Positions 25,457 to 34,670 of a DNA stretch of 64,000 nt are shown here, one piece after another. Position numbers and translations under genes: made by a program. The notes beneath the pieces are model-generated. The model had not been told where the DNA came from. It did no database searches and saw only the letters and a program-made list of their open reading frames with translations. This DNA comes from Roseiarcus sp963781895. Lineage in GTDB: Bacteria > Pseudomonadota > Alphaproteobacteria > Rhizobiales > Beijerinckiaceae. The stretch spans positions 5,454 through 69,453 of the forward strand of contig CAWAIM010000055.1 in the NCBI GenBank assembly GCA_963781895.1, in the 5' to 3' direction. Numbering within the stretch: position 1 is the stretch's first letter; every line of letters starts with the position of its first letter.

Positions 25457-28400
25457 CTATCGCAGCGCCGGGCCCTCTGCGGGCGCCGGCTGCGCGACCG
25501 GCGCCGCGGCACGGCGCTGCCGGCGCGCGACCGGCGCCGAGCGGCGCTGCCGGCGTTCGTCGATCTTCTGCATCACCACGTAGAAGGACGGAACGAACAC
25601 GACCACGAGGCAGGTCGAGGCGATCATGCCGCTGAACACCGCGACGCCGATCGAGCGCCGCGCCGCGGCGCCGGCGCCTGACGCCAGGACCAGCGGCAGC
25701 ACGCCGAGGATGAAGGCGAAGGACGTCATGACGATCGGGCGGAAGCGCAGCCGCGCCGCCTCCACCGCCGCGTGGACGACGTCGCGCCCGAGCGCCCGCT
25801 GCTGGCGGGCGTATTCGACGATGAGGATGCCGTTCTTGCTGCCGAGCGCGATCAGCAGGATGATGCCGATCTGGGTGTAGAGATTGTTGTCCGAGCCTTC
25901 GAGGTTGAGGCCGGCGACGGTTCCCAGCAGCGCCAGCGGCACGGCGAGGATCACCGAGAACGGCAGGACCCAGCTCTCGTATTGCCCGGCCAGGACGAGA
26001 TAGACCATCAGGATTGCGAAGCCGAAGATGTAATAGATCTGGCTGCCGACCGCCTTCTCCTGGAAGGACATGGCGGTCCAATTGAAGCCGGTCCCCTTGG
26101 GCAGCGCCTGCGCGCCGACCTGGTCCATGAGATCGAGCGCCTGGCCGGAGCTGAAGCCGGGCGCGGGAGAGCCGACGACGGTCGCGGTCGGGTAAAGATT
26201 GTAGAGGCTGATGAGCGGCGGCCCGGTCACCTGCTTGACCTCGACGACCGTGCCGATCGGCGTCATGGTTCCGTTGCCGGCCCTGACCTTGAGATTGCGG
26301 ATGTCGTCGACGGAAGCGCGCTTGTCGGCTTCCGCCTGAGTGTAGATCTGGAAGACATGGCCGAACTTGTTGAACTGCGTCACATAGTTCGAGCCGACAT
26401 AGCCGGACAGGGCGGAGAAGACCTGGCCGACGGTGATTCCGAGCGCCTCGGCCTTGATCCTGTCGACCACGACCGAGAATTGCGGCGCGCCGGCGCGGAA
26501 GGTCGTGGCCAGCCGCTGAAGTCCCGATTGCGCATTGCCGTCCGCGACCACGGTGTTGGCGAGGCTTTGCAGCAGATCGTAGTCGAAATCGCCGTTGCGG
26601 ATCTCGACCTGCATCGTGAAGCCGCCGACATTGCCGACGCCCTGGATCGGCGGCGGCAGCACGGCGAAGGAAAAGGCTTCGGGGATCGACTGCAGCGCGC
26701 CGTTGATGCGCCGCTGGATCAACTCCTGATCCTGTCCCTTCTCCGTGAGGCGCGCGTCCCAGTCCTTCAGCACGACGAAGGCGACGCCCGCATTGGCGAG
26801 GCTGGCCCGATTGTCGAGGATCGAGATGCCGCTCACCGTCACCACATGCTCGACGCCGGGGACTTTCGCCGCGAGGTCGTGGACCTTCGCCAGCACCGAG
26901 TCGGTGCGTTCCTTCGAGGCCCCGTCCGGCAGTTGCACGACGACGATCATGTAGCCCTGATCCTCGGTCGGCAGGAATCCGGTCGGCACCCGGGTCAGCG
27001 ACCAGAGCGCGAACGCGACCAGGACGAGCGCCAGCCCGACCATCAGCAGCGCCCGCTTGGTCATCGCGGTCATCAGCCGGATGTAACCCCGCTCCGCCGC
27101 GTCATAGACCCTGTTGAAGCCGCGATAGAAAAAATTGCGCCGGTCGGGCGGTTTCGGCGGCCGCAGCCAAAGGGCCGCCTGGGTCGGCTTCAGGGTCATC
27201 GCGTTGATCGCGCTGATGAGGGCGGTGGCGGCGATCACGAGCGCGAACTGGCGAAACAGCTGTCCCGTCAGGCCAGGCAGGAAGGCCGCCGGGATGAACA
27301 CCGACATCAGCACCAGCGTGATGCCGATGACCGGTCCGGTCAGCTCCTCCATTGCCCGTATCGCCGCGTCGCGTCCGGACATGCCGTCCTCGACATGGCG
27401 CGCGACGCCCTCGACGATCACGATCGCGTCGTCGACCACGATTCCGATCACCAGCACGATGGCGAACAGCGTCGGCAGATTGATCGAAAAGCCGAGCGCC
27501 GCCATCGCGGCGAAGGCGCCGATGATGGTCACCGGCACGGTCGTCGCGGGCACCAGCATCGCCCGCCAGTCCTGCAGGAAGACAAGGATGACGATCAGCA
27601 CGAGGACGCCCGCCTCGATCAGGGTGCGGTAGACTTCGCGGATCGCGGCCTTGACGAATTTCGTCGTGTCGTAGGGGACGATATATTCGAGCCCCTCGGG
27701 GAAGCTTCTCTTGAGCTCCTCCATTTTCTCGTGGACTTCGCTGGCGACGGCGACCGCGTTGGCCTCCGGCAGCAGGGAGACGGCGATGCCGGCCGCGGGC
27801 CGGCCGTCGAGATTGAACGATTCGCTGTAGGTCTGGGCGCCGAGCTCGACGCGCCCGACGTCGCGGATCCGGGTGATCCGTCCGCCGGCGCCGGGCTCGA
27901 CCTTGACGACGATGTTCTCGAAATCGGGCGCGTCGTTCAGTCGGCCGTTGAGGTTCAGCGTGTACTGGAAGTCCTGTCCCTTCACCGCGGGCGGCGCGCC
28001 GATCTGGCCGGCCGCGACCTCCTGGCTCTGCTGCTGGATGACGCCGATCACATCCTGCGGGGTGAGGCCGCGCGCCTGCATGAGGTTCGGGTCCAGCCAC
28101 ACCCGCATGGCGTATTGGCCGGCGCCGAGCACCGAGACGTCGCCCACGCCGTTGAGGCGCTCGAGCTCGTTCTGGACGTTGATGACCGCGTAGTTGGCGA
28201 GGAACAGGCTGTCGAAGCGGCTGTCGGGCGACCTCAGGGCGACGAATTCGAGGATCGACGTCGATTGCTTCTTGGTCGTGACGCCCTGGATCTGCACTTC
28301 GGCGGGAAGGGAGGAGAGGGCGGCCGCGACCCGGTTCTGCACCAGGATCTCGTCCTGGTCGGCGTTGGTGCCGATCGCGAATGTGACGGTGAGATTGTAG

Positions 28401-28663
28401 GTGCCGTCGCTGGCGCTGGTCGACTGCATGTAGAGCATGTTCTCGACGCCGTTGACGTTCTGCTCGATCGGCAGCGCGACGGTGTTGACCAGCGTGGAAG
28501 CGCTCGCGCCCGGATAGCGCGTCGTGACCTGCACGGTCGGGGGCACGACATTGGGATATTGCGCGGTCGGCAGGTTGACGAGCGCGACCAGCCCGATGAC
28601 GACGAAGAACAGCGCCAGAACATTGGCGAGGACCGGCCGGTCGATGAAGAAGCGGGAGATCAT
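25457..28663 (-). CDS. RND multidrug efflux pump, inner-membrane transporter (AcrB/MexB type)
   Basis: 1068 residues, the normal length for HAE1-type RND pumps. MISRFFIDRPVLANVLALFF is the first transmembrane helix. ATALISAINAMTLKPTQAAL, FAIVLVIGIVVDDAIVIVEG with the proton-relay aspartates of TM4, and the TM10-12 block ending in FVPSFYVVMQKIDERR are typical. LPTEDQGYMIVVVQLPDGAS is the conserved periplasmic motif. It works as a trimer with the fusion protein encoded just upstream and an outer-membrane channel not found here. Substrates unknown. The very end (about 35 residues) is Arg/Ala/Pro rich and variable. Confidence 0.95.
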   Translation of the reverse strand: MISRFFIDRPVLANVLALFFVVIGLVALVNLPTAQYPNVVPPTVQVTTRYPGASASTLVNTVALPIEQNVNGVENMLYMQSTSASDGTYNLTVTFAIGTNADQDEILVQNRVAAALSSLPAEVQIQGVTTKKQSTSILEFVALRSPDSRFDSLFLANYAVINVQNELERLNGVGDVSVLGAGQYAMRVWLDPNLMQARGLTPQDVIGVIQQQSQEVAAGQIGAPPAVKGQDFQYTLNLNGRLNDAPDFENIVVKVEPGAGGRITRIRDVGRVELGAQTYSESFNLDGRPAAGIAVSLLPEANAVAVASEVHEKMEELKRSFPEGLEYIVPYDTTKFVKAAIREVYRTLIEAGVLVLIVILVFLQDWRAMLVPATTVPVTIIGAFAAMAALGFSINLPTLFAIVLVIGIVVDDAIVIVEGVARHVEDGMSGRDAAIRAMEELTGPVIGITLVLMSVFIPAAFLPGLTGQLFRQFALVIAATALISAINAMTLKPTQAALWLRPPKPPDRRNFFYRGFNRVYDAAERGYIRLMTAMTKRALLMVGLALVLVAFALWSLTRVPTGFLPTEDQGYMIVVVQLPDGASKERTDSVLAKVHDLAAKVPGVEHVVTVSGISILDNRASLANAGVAFVVLKDWDARLTEKGQDQELIQRRINGALQSIPEAFSFAVLPPPIQGVGNVGGFTMQVEIRNGDFDYDLLQSLANTVVADGNAQSGLQRLATTFRAGAPQFSVVVDRIKAEALGITVGQVFSALSGYVGSNYVTQFNKFGHVFQIYTQAEADKRASVDDIRNLKVRAGNGTMTPIGTVVEVKQVTGPPLISLYNLYPTATVVGSPAPGFSSGQALDLMDQVGAQALPKGTGFNWTAMSFQEKAVGSQIYYIFGFAILMVYLVLAGQYESWVLPFSVILAVPLALLGTVAGLNLEGSDNNLYTQIGIILLIALGSKNGILIVEYARQQRALGRDVVHAAVEAARLRFRPIVMTSFAFILGVLPLVLASGAGAAARRSIGVAVFSGMIASTCLVVVFVPSFYVVMQKIDERRQRRSAPVARRQRRAAAPVAQPAPAEGPALR

Positions 28664-28682
28664 GAGCGTTTCTCCCGCGCGG

Positions 28683-29954
28683 TCACTTGGCTGGCTCCGA
28701 CGCGGCCGGCTTCGCCGCCGCGCTCGGCTCCGCGGTTTTTTTGGGCGCCGCGCCGAGCTTCGTCTGCTGCGGATCGACCTTGGCGCCGGGGATTGCGCGC
28801 TGGACGCCCTCGGTCACCACCCAGTCGCCCGGATCGATTCCGGATTCGATGATCCGGTAAGGCCCGTCGCGCTCGCCCGTCTTGACGATCCTGCGCTGGA
28901 CGACGTTGTCCGGCCCCACCACCAGCAGATAGCGCCCCTCCTGGCTCGTTCCGATCGCCGGATCGGGCACGAGAATCGCGTTGTCGAGCTTGGCGATCGG
29001 CGTGCGCACCCGCACGAACAGGCCGGGCAGCAGCGCGCCATCCTTGTTGTCGAACACCGCGCGCGCCGTCAGCGTGCCGGTCGCCGCGTCGACCTGGGGC
29101 GAGGCGTAGTCGAGATGGCCCTTGTGCGGATAGCCCTCCTCGCCCTGCAGCGAGATCTCGACCGGGACGTCGGAGAGGCCCGTGGTGCGCAGGCTGACGC
29201 CCACCTTGGCGAGGCTGCGCTGGATCGCCAAAATCTGCGGCTCGCTCATGGTGAAATAGACATAGAGCGGGTCGGTCTGGATGATGGTGGCGAGCTTGGT
29301 CGGTCCGGAAACGCCGACCAGCGCGCCGCGATCGACGAGATGATTGGTGACGACGCCGTCGAACGGGGCGACCACCCGCGTATAGCCGAGGTTGATGGCG
29401 CTAAGTTCGATGCTGGCCCGCGCGCCGAGCACGGCGGCGGCGGCCTGATCGGCCTTGGCTTTGGCGTCCTCGAGCGCGGCCTTGCTGGCGAAATCATTCC
29501 TGGCGAGCGAGGCCTGGCGCTGGTATTCGGATTCGTTGTAGGCCTGCGCCGCCTGGTCGGAGGCCAGCGTCGCCTTGGCCTGGTCGAGCTGCTCCTGGTA
29601 GACGCTGCGCTCGATGCCGAACAGCTGCTCTCCCTCCTTGACCGCCGCCCCGTCCGCGTAATCGATCGATTCGAGGAAGCCCTGGACGCGGGCGACGAGA
29701 TCGACGGCCTTGAACGGCGCGGTGTTGCCGGTCAATTCGAGATAGGACGTCACCGGCTGCCGCAGCGGCTGGGCGACCACCACTTTCGGCGGCGGCGGCG
29801 CGACATAGGCGTTCTTGGCGCCGTTGCAGCCGGCGAGCGCCAGCGCGCCAATCGCGACGCAGGCGGCTTTGAGAAGCGGCCGGCGCGGAGCGGGCGAGGA
29901 ACGAAGCTGCTGCGTCGACATGCGGGCGCCGGTCCTGAAAAAGCGTTGGAACAC
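28683..29954 (-). CDS. RND efflux periplasmic adaptor (membrane fusion protein)
   Basis: 423 residues (or 412 from the internal MSTQQLRSS). A lipoprotein signal is visible, ACVAIGALALAGCNGAKN, with the lipobox cysteine. The lipoyl/hairpin region (VVVAQPLRQPVTSYLELTG, coiled-coil around YQEQLDQAKATLASDQAAQ) and beta-barrel domain (VVAPFDGVVTNHLVDRGALV) are in the AcrA order. It links the inner-membrane pump to an outer-membrane channel. The pump gene starts 19 bp downstream, so the two form an operon. No regulator gene is adjacent. Confidence 0.94.
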   Translation of the reverse strand: MFQRFFRTGARMSTQQLRSSPAPRRPLLKAACVAIGALALAGCNGAKNAYVAPPPPKVVVAQPLRQPVTSYLELTGNTAPFKAVDLVARVQGFLESIDYADGAAVKEGEQLFGIERSVYQEQLDQAKATLASDQAAQAYNESEYQRQASLARNDFASKAALEDAKAKADQAAAAVLGARASIELSAINLGYTRVVAPFDGVVTNHLVDRGALVGVSGPTKLATIIQTDPLYVYFTMSEPQILAIQRSLAKVGVSLRTTGLSDVPVEISLQGEEGYPHKGHLDYASPQVDAATGTLTARAVFDNKDGALLPGLFVRVRTPIAKLDNAILVPDPAIGTSQEGRYLLVVGPDNVVQRRIVKTGERDGPYRIIESGIDPGDWVVTEGVQRAIPGAKVDPQQTKLGAAPKKTAEPSAAAKPAASEPAK

Positions 29955-30257
29955 ACTCGATCGTCGGACCCGGCGGCCATCGCCGCCGCTGCAATGGAGT
30001 CCGACGCCCGCCTATGATGCAATCCCCGTGCCGCAACGCAAGGGCCGAACGGGGGCCATGAGGAGGGCATGGCGCGTTCGGGCCGGAGTGCGACCCAGCG
30101 ACGCGCCGGATCGCCGGCGGCAGGGCGGCTTCCGGCGCCCGTTCGTGGTCAGTTGTCAGCATAAAGGCCTTGCCGGAAGCCCCGAAACCAGCGAAACGTG
30201 CCAGGGGCTGGCCGGGACCTTTGGGCCGCTGGGCGAACGATAGCGGGAGGGCGGCCA

Positions 30258-31310
30258 TTGCCGGAAACGCGCGGACACTCGACGTCGACTGTCGCTACGC
30301 GCAGCCTGCCCAAGGCGGAAGTGCACGTACACCTCGAAGGCTGTTTCGAGCCGGCGACGCTCGAGCGGTGGGCGGGGGAGGTCGGAGTTCCCATGCCCCG
30401 GCCGCGCGAGAAGCTCTTCCAGTTTGGCGGCCTCGCCGACTTCCTGCACTTTCTCGATTGGGCGTGCGGCCTCGCAAACACGCGCGAGCGCCTCGCCCAG
30501 CTGGCCTACGACTTCTGCGGGCGCCTCCAAAGCGACGGGACTGGCTACGCCGACGTGATCGTCAATCCAACGCACTGGAGCGCCTGGCGCGGCCGGACGA
30601 AGGCGATGATCGAGGCGCTCGATGAGGGTTTTGCCTCGGCCGAACGGGACGGACTCCCGCCGGTTGGGCTCTGCGTCAGCCTGTTGCGCACCCAGACGGC
30701 GGACGAGGCGATCGAGCTCGTCCAACAGCTCGTGCAGTGGCGGACGCCTCGGGTGGTCGCCCTTTCGATCGACGGCAACGAGGCGGCGGCGGGCCGGACT
30801 GGTCCGCGCTTCGCCGAGGCTTTTCGCGAAGCGGGCGCGGCGGGCCTGAAGCGGACCGTCCACGCGGGCAAGTCGAGCGGGCCGGAGGGGGTGCGCGACG
30901 CGATCGAACTCCTCGGAGCGGATCGCATCGATCACGGCGTAAGAGCGATCGAGGACGAGGCGGTGGTCGCGCTTCTCGCCGACCGCGCAATTCCTCTCGG
31001 CGTGTGTCCGACCTCCAACATCGCCCTGAAGGTGTATCCTTCCATGGAAGCGCATCCCGTCGATCGCCTCCGCCGCGCTGGGGTGCGGGTGTCCATCAAT
31101 ACCGACGATCCAAGTCTGCTTGGCACCAACCTGCCCCGGGAATACGAGATCGCGCGAACGTCATTCGGGTGGAACGAGGACGTCCTGCGCGACGTCGCGC
31201 GCACTTCGATCGAGGCTAGTTTCGCCAGGCCCGACATCAAGGAGAAGCTGCGCGGCGAATTGAGCGCGTGGCGAATAGGTCTGGAAACCTACGACGAAAT
31301 GCGTCACTAA
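30258..31310 (+). CDS. Adenosine deaminase family protein
   Basis: About 350 residues from TTG at 30258, which has GGGAGG nearby; a GTG at 30198 would add 20. LPKAEVHVHLEGCFEPATLE carries the first zinc histidines, HAGKSSGPEGVRDAIELLG the catalytic-site histidine and Glu region, ADRIDHGVRAIED the next histidine, and VSINTDDPSLLGT the terminal aspartates. The family includes adenosine, adenine and 6-aminodeoxyfutalosine deaminases; substrate cannot be fixed by eye. It stands alone between the RND pump and the arylsulfatase. Confidence 0.88.
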   Translation: MPETRGHSTSTVATRSLPKAEVHVHLEGCFEPATLERWAGEVGVPMPRPREKLFQFGGLADFLHFLDWACGLANTRERLAQLAYDFCGRLQSDGTGYADVIVNPTHWSAWRGRTKAMIEALDEGFASAERDGLPPVGLCVSLLRTQTADEAIELVQQLVQWRTPRVVALSIDGNEAAAGRTGPRFAEAFREAGAAGLKRTVHAGKSSGPEGVRDAIELLGADRIDHGVRAIEDEAVVALLADRAIPLGVCPTSNIALKVYPSMEAHPVDRLRRAGVRVSINTDDPSLLGTNLPREYEIARTSFGWNEDVLRDVARTSIEASFARPDIKEKLRGELSAWRIGLETYDEMRH

Positions 31311-31356
31311 CGCGCGTCCAGGTCGACATCTCAGCAGACGAAAAGCGGGGCATCGA

Positions 31357-33813
31357 ATGAAAGTGGCGCGTCTAATCTTTGCGGTAGCGTTGTCGGGCGT
31401 CGCCTTCGCGTTCAATTCGTCCGAGGGCGTCGCTCAGCAGGTTAACGGCGTCCTGGGCTCGCCCAGCGCCACGACGACGATCGACGGCAAGCAACTTCCG
31501 CCGCCCGATCCGAAATTCGGCGGGGTGATCAAGGAGCGGGCTTCGGAGTCGACGCCCTGGTGGCCGCCGCGCGTCGTGCCGCCGAAGGGCGCGCCCAACG
31601 TGCTGCTCATCATGACGGATGACGTCGGCTACAGCGCGCCGAGCACATTCGGCGGCGTCGTCCCGACCCCGGCGCTCGATCGCATCGCCAACGCGGGCTT
31701 GCGCTACACCAACTTCCACTCGACCTCGCTGTGTTCGCCGACCCGGGCGGCGCTCATCACGGGGCGAAATCATCACGTCGCCGGCTTCGGAGTCGTGGAC
31801 GAAATCGGCACCGGCTTTCCGGGCTACAACTCCATCATTCTGAAGGCGAACGGCACGATCGGCACGATACTCAAGGAGAACGGCTACGCGACCGCGTGGT
31901 TTGGCAAGGACCACAATACCCCGTCCTTCCAGGCGACCCAGGCCGGCCCGTTCAACCAATGGCCGACCGGTATGGGCTTCGACTATTTCTACGGGTTCGT
32001 CGGCGGAGACGCGAGCCAATGGCAGCCGAACCTCTTCCGCAACACGACGCCGATCTTTCCCTTCCAGGGCAATCCCGGCTGGAACCTGACGACCGCCATG
32101 GCCGACGAGGCCATTCAGTACATGAAACAGCTGAAGGCGATCGCGCCCGACAAGCCATTCTTCGTCTATTACGTTCCCGGGGGGACCCACGCGCCGCACA
32201 ATCCGACGCCTGAATGGATCAAAAAGATCAGCGCCATGCACTTGTTCGACAATGGCTGGAACAAGCTGCGCGAAACGATCTTCGCCAATCAGAAGCGGCT
32301 TGGGATCATGCCCGAAAACGCCAAGCTGACCGATTGGCCGAAGGAACTGCCCCTTTGGGACTCGCTGAGCTGGGACGAGAAGAAGCTGTTCGTCAGGCAG
32401 GCGGACGTCTATGGCGCGTATCTCGCCTATACGGACCACGAAATCGGCCGCGTCATTCAGGCCGTCGACGATCTCGGCGAACTCGACAACACCCTGATCA
32501 TCTATATCAGCGGCGACAACGGCGCGAGCGCCGAAGGCATGATGAACGGCACGCCGAACGAGTTCACCACCTTCAATGGCGTCGAGGTGCCAGTGAAAGA
32601 CCAGTTTCTCTGGTATCCGTTCTGGGGATCGGACCGGACCTACCCGCATTTTGCCGCGCCATGGGCGTGGGCGTTCGACACGCCCTTCAAATGGGTCAAG
32701 CAGGTGGCGTCGCACTTTGGCGGGACGGCGCAGGGCATGGCCATATCCTGGCCCGGCCACGTCACGGACGTCGGCGCCGTCCGTCGCCAATTCCACCACA
32801 TCATCGACATCGCCCCGACGATCCTCGACGCGGCCGGCATTCCGCAACCGGACACGATCGACGGCATCAAGCAGCGCCCGATGGACGGCGTCAGCATGAC
32901 CTATACGTGGGACAAGGCGGGAGCCGACGCCCCGACCCGGCGCACGACGCAATATTTCGAGATGCTCGGCAATCGCGCCATCTATCACGACGGATGGATT
33001 GCGGCCACGACGCCGGCGACCCTTCCCTGGGCGCTCAGCACCAAGACGCCTCCGGACGTCATCACCGGCTACAACTGGGAGCTCTACAACGTCAAGGAAG
33101 ACCCGACCGAATCCAACGACCTCGCCAAGGCGATGCCGGACAAGCTCAAGGAAATGCAGGACCTCTTTTATTCCGAGGCGAAGAGGAACAACGTGCTTCC
33201 GCTCGACAACACGTCGCTCGCGCGCTGGAACACGCCGCGCCCGAGCCTCAAGGCCGGCCGCAAGACCTTTACCTATTCCGGCGAACTCGTCGGCGTGCCA
33301 GCGAGCGGCGCGCCGAGCATCCTCAACCGGGCCTACACGATCACCGCCGAAGTCCAAATTCCCGACGGCGGCGCCGAAGGCATGATCGTGACCCAGGGCG
33401 GGCGCTTCGGCGGCTATGGCCTGTTCCTCAGCAAGGGCGAAGCCGGTTTCGATCGAGGCCGTGTGGTGTTTCTCTACAACCTGCTCGACCTCAAGCGCAC
33501 CATGTGGGAAGGGCCCGAGCTGGAGCCGGGAAGGCACACGATCGTGTTCCAATGGACGCCGGAGGGCCCGGGTCTCGGCAAGGGCGGCGCAGGCGTCTTG
33601 ACCGTGGACGGCAAGGAAGCCGCCAGAAACACCATGGAGCACTCGACTCCGATCACTTTCCCGGAAGACGAGACCTTCGATGTTGGACTGGACACCCGCA
33701 CCCCGGTCGCGGCCCTGGAGTATCATTATGACGCGCCGTTCAAATTCACCGGCAAGATCGACAGGCTGACCTTCGAACTCGGTCCGGATCAGTCGTCGGA
33801 AGCGAAACAGTGA
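31357..33813 (+). CDS. Secreted arylsulfatase
   Basis: 818 residues. A signal peptide is visible: MKVARLIFAVALSGVAFAF. The sulfatase core has PNVLLIMTDDVGYSAPSTFG with two metal-binding aspartates, and the formylglycine motif CSPTR (TSLCSPTRAALITGR, C126). GTHAPHN and GDNGASAEG carry further active-site residues. The C-terminal 180 residues look like a beta-sandwich (FTYSGELVGVPASGAPSIL). Cysteine-type sulfatases need a formylglycine-generating enzyme, which is not in the window. It would release sulfate from sulfate esters in the periplasm. The gene starts 46 bp after the deaminase, but no functional link is clear. Confidence 0.92.
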   Translation: MKVARLIFAVALSGVAFAFNSSEGVAQQVNGVLGSPSATTTIDGKQLPPPDPKFGGVIKERASESTPWWPPRVVPPKGAPNVLLIMTDDVGYSAPSTFGGVVPTPALDRIANAGLRYTNFHSTSLCSPTRAALITGRNHHVAGFGVVDEIGTGFPGYNSIILKANGTIGTILKENGYATAWFGKDHNTPSFQATQAGPFNQWPTGMGFDYFYGFVGGDASQWQPNLFRNTTPIFPFQGNPGWNLTTAMADEAIQYMKQLKAIAPDKPFFVYYVPGGTHAPHNPTPEWIKKISAMHLFDNGWNKLRETIFANQKRLGIMPENAKLTDWPKELPLWDSLSWDEKKLFVRQADVYGAYLAYTDHEIGRVIQAVDDLGELDNTLIIYISGDNGASAEGMMNGTPNEFTTFNGVEVPVKDQFLWYPFWGSDRTYPHFAAPWAWAFDTPFKWVKQVASHFGGTAQGMAISWPGHVTDVGAVRRQFHHIIDIAPTILDAAGIPQPDTIDGIKQRPMDGVSMTYTWDKAGADAPTRRTTQYFEMLGNRAIYHDGWIAATTPATLPWALSTKTPPDVITGYNWELYNVKEDPTESNDLAKAMPDKLKEMQDLFYSEAKRNNVLPLDNTSLARWNTPRPSLKAGRKTFTYSGELVGVPASGAPSILNRAYTITAEVQIPDGGAEGMIVTQGGRFGGYGLFLSKGEAGFDRGRVVFLYNLLDLKRTMWEGPELEPGRHTIVFQWTPEGPGLGKGGAGVLTVDGKEAARNTMEHSTPITFPEDETFDVGLDTRTPVAALEYHYDAPFKFTGKIDRLTFELGPDQSSEAKQ

Positions 33814-33861
33814 CGGGTCCGGTCCAACCGTCCGCGAGACGGAAACGCTCGTTTCCGTAGG

Positions 33862-34206
33862 ATGTCGAAACTGGCCCTCACTCTCGCGGCGATCGGCGAA
33901 GGGGCGACCGGACTCGCGTTGCTGCTTGTCCCGTCGCTGGTTGGGCGTTTGTTGCTGGGCGAGGAACTCGCCGGCGTCGCGACGCCAGTGGCCCGCGTGG
34001 CCGGCATCGCGCTGATCGCATTGGGCGTCGCCTGCTGGCCGGGTCCGCCGCTCATAGGCATGCTGATCTATAGCGCCGCCGTTACCCTCTATCTCGCCTA
34101 TGTCGGATTTGTCGGCGGCTTCGCGGGCGTCCTCCTTTGGCCTGCCGTCGTTCTGCATCTCGGCTTGACCGCGCTCTTGGCTCGCGCGGCGATCAGGGGC
34201 GCCTGA
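33862..34206 (+). CDS. Small multi-pass membrane protein
   Basis: 114 residues, nearly all hydrophobic, with about four helices: LALTLAAIGEGATGLALLLV, VARVAGIALIALGVACWPG, PLIGMLIYSAAVTLYLAYVG and LWPAVVLHLGLTALLARAAI. I do not recognise a named family with certainty. It lies 48 bp after the sulfatase on the same strand and may be cotranscribed. Function unknown. Confidence 0.65.
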   Translation: MSKLALTLAAIGEGATGLALLLVPSLVGRLLLGEELAGVATPVARVAGIALIALGVACWPGPPLIGMLIYSAAVTLYLAYVGFVGGFAGVLLWPAVVLHLGLTALLARAAIRGA

Positions 34207-34670
34207 TCCCAGTTTCATCATGACGCGTCGCGGCCGCGGTCGAACCGACGGAACGCGTTGAAAAAAACTCCCTTCCCTCGAACAAATCATTTCGGAAAAG
34301 AACAATCCATGCTACCATGCTTTCGACCATGAACCGCGTGACCGGCAACTCGTGCGCGGCGGCGACGGCGCAGACGACGCAGCCTGTTCGACGCGTCGGG
34401 CGCAAAACTACGTGTTCAACCCGGTTTAACTGCCCCCAAAAGGCGCCCACGCAAGGAATCGTCATGCAGACCGTCAAGCCCTTGAAAAGGCTCAAAACGG
34501 CGATGGGCGGCTATTCCGCTAAGTTCACATCAATGCCGTTTCGGCGCCATGTCTGCTTCGGGTTGGCGCCGCCCAGGCGTCGGCGCGGCGCCATTGGCCG
34601 GATCGGCTTTCGGCGCGCGCCTATTATAGCGAGTGAGATACGGGTTTTCTGTTTCCCATGAAACAACCCC
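34207..34670. other. Intergenic region with a repeat, convergent side
   Basis: 464 bp between two convergent genes. It contains the 74-bp repeat described separately and, just after it, a stretch with repeated GGCGCC (about 34550-34600). No gene seen. Confidence 0.55.
34476..34549 (+). repeat. 74-bp inverted-repeat copy 1, probable insertion-sequence end
   Basis: From AAGCCCTTGAAAAGG to TTTCGGCGCCA. The reverse complement of 48078-48151 matches it at 70 of 74 positions by my count. The two copies are inverted about 13.6 kb apart. The neighbouring iterated GGCGCC stretches face inward. Iterated short repeats at the ends are seen in some IS families such as IS21, but no transposase is next to either copy, so the family is a guess. 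Confidence 0.65.

Noticed and set aside
25772..28852. A very long open frame (about 1000 residues) on the plus strand
   Set aside because: It is the antisense of the RND pump gene. Its translation is Asp/Arg/Val-rich with no family motifs, as expected from codon bias in high-GC DNA.
31372..34305. A 977-residue minus-strand open frame
   Set aside because: Antisense shadow of the arylsulfatase gene; low-complexity Arg/Asp/Glu-rich product with no domain.
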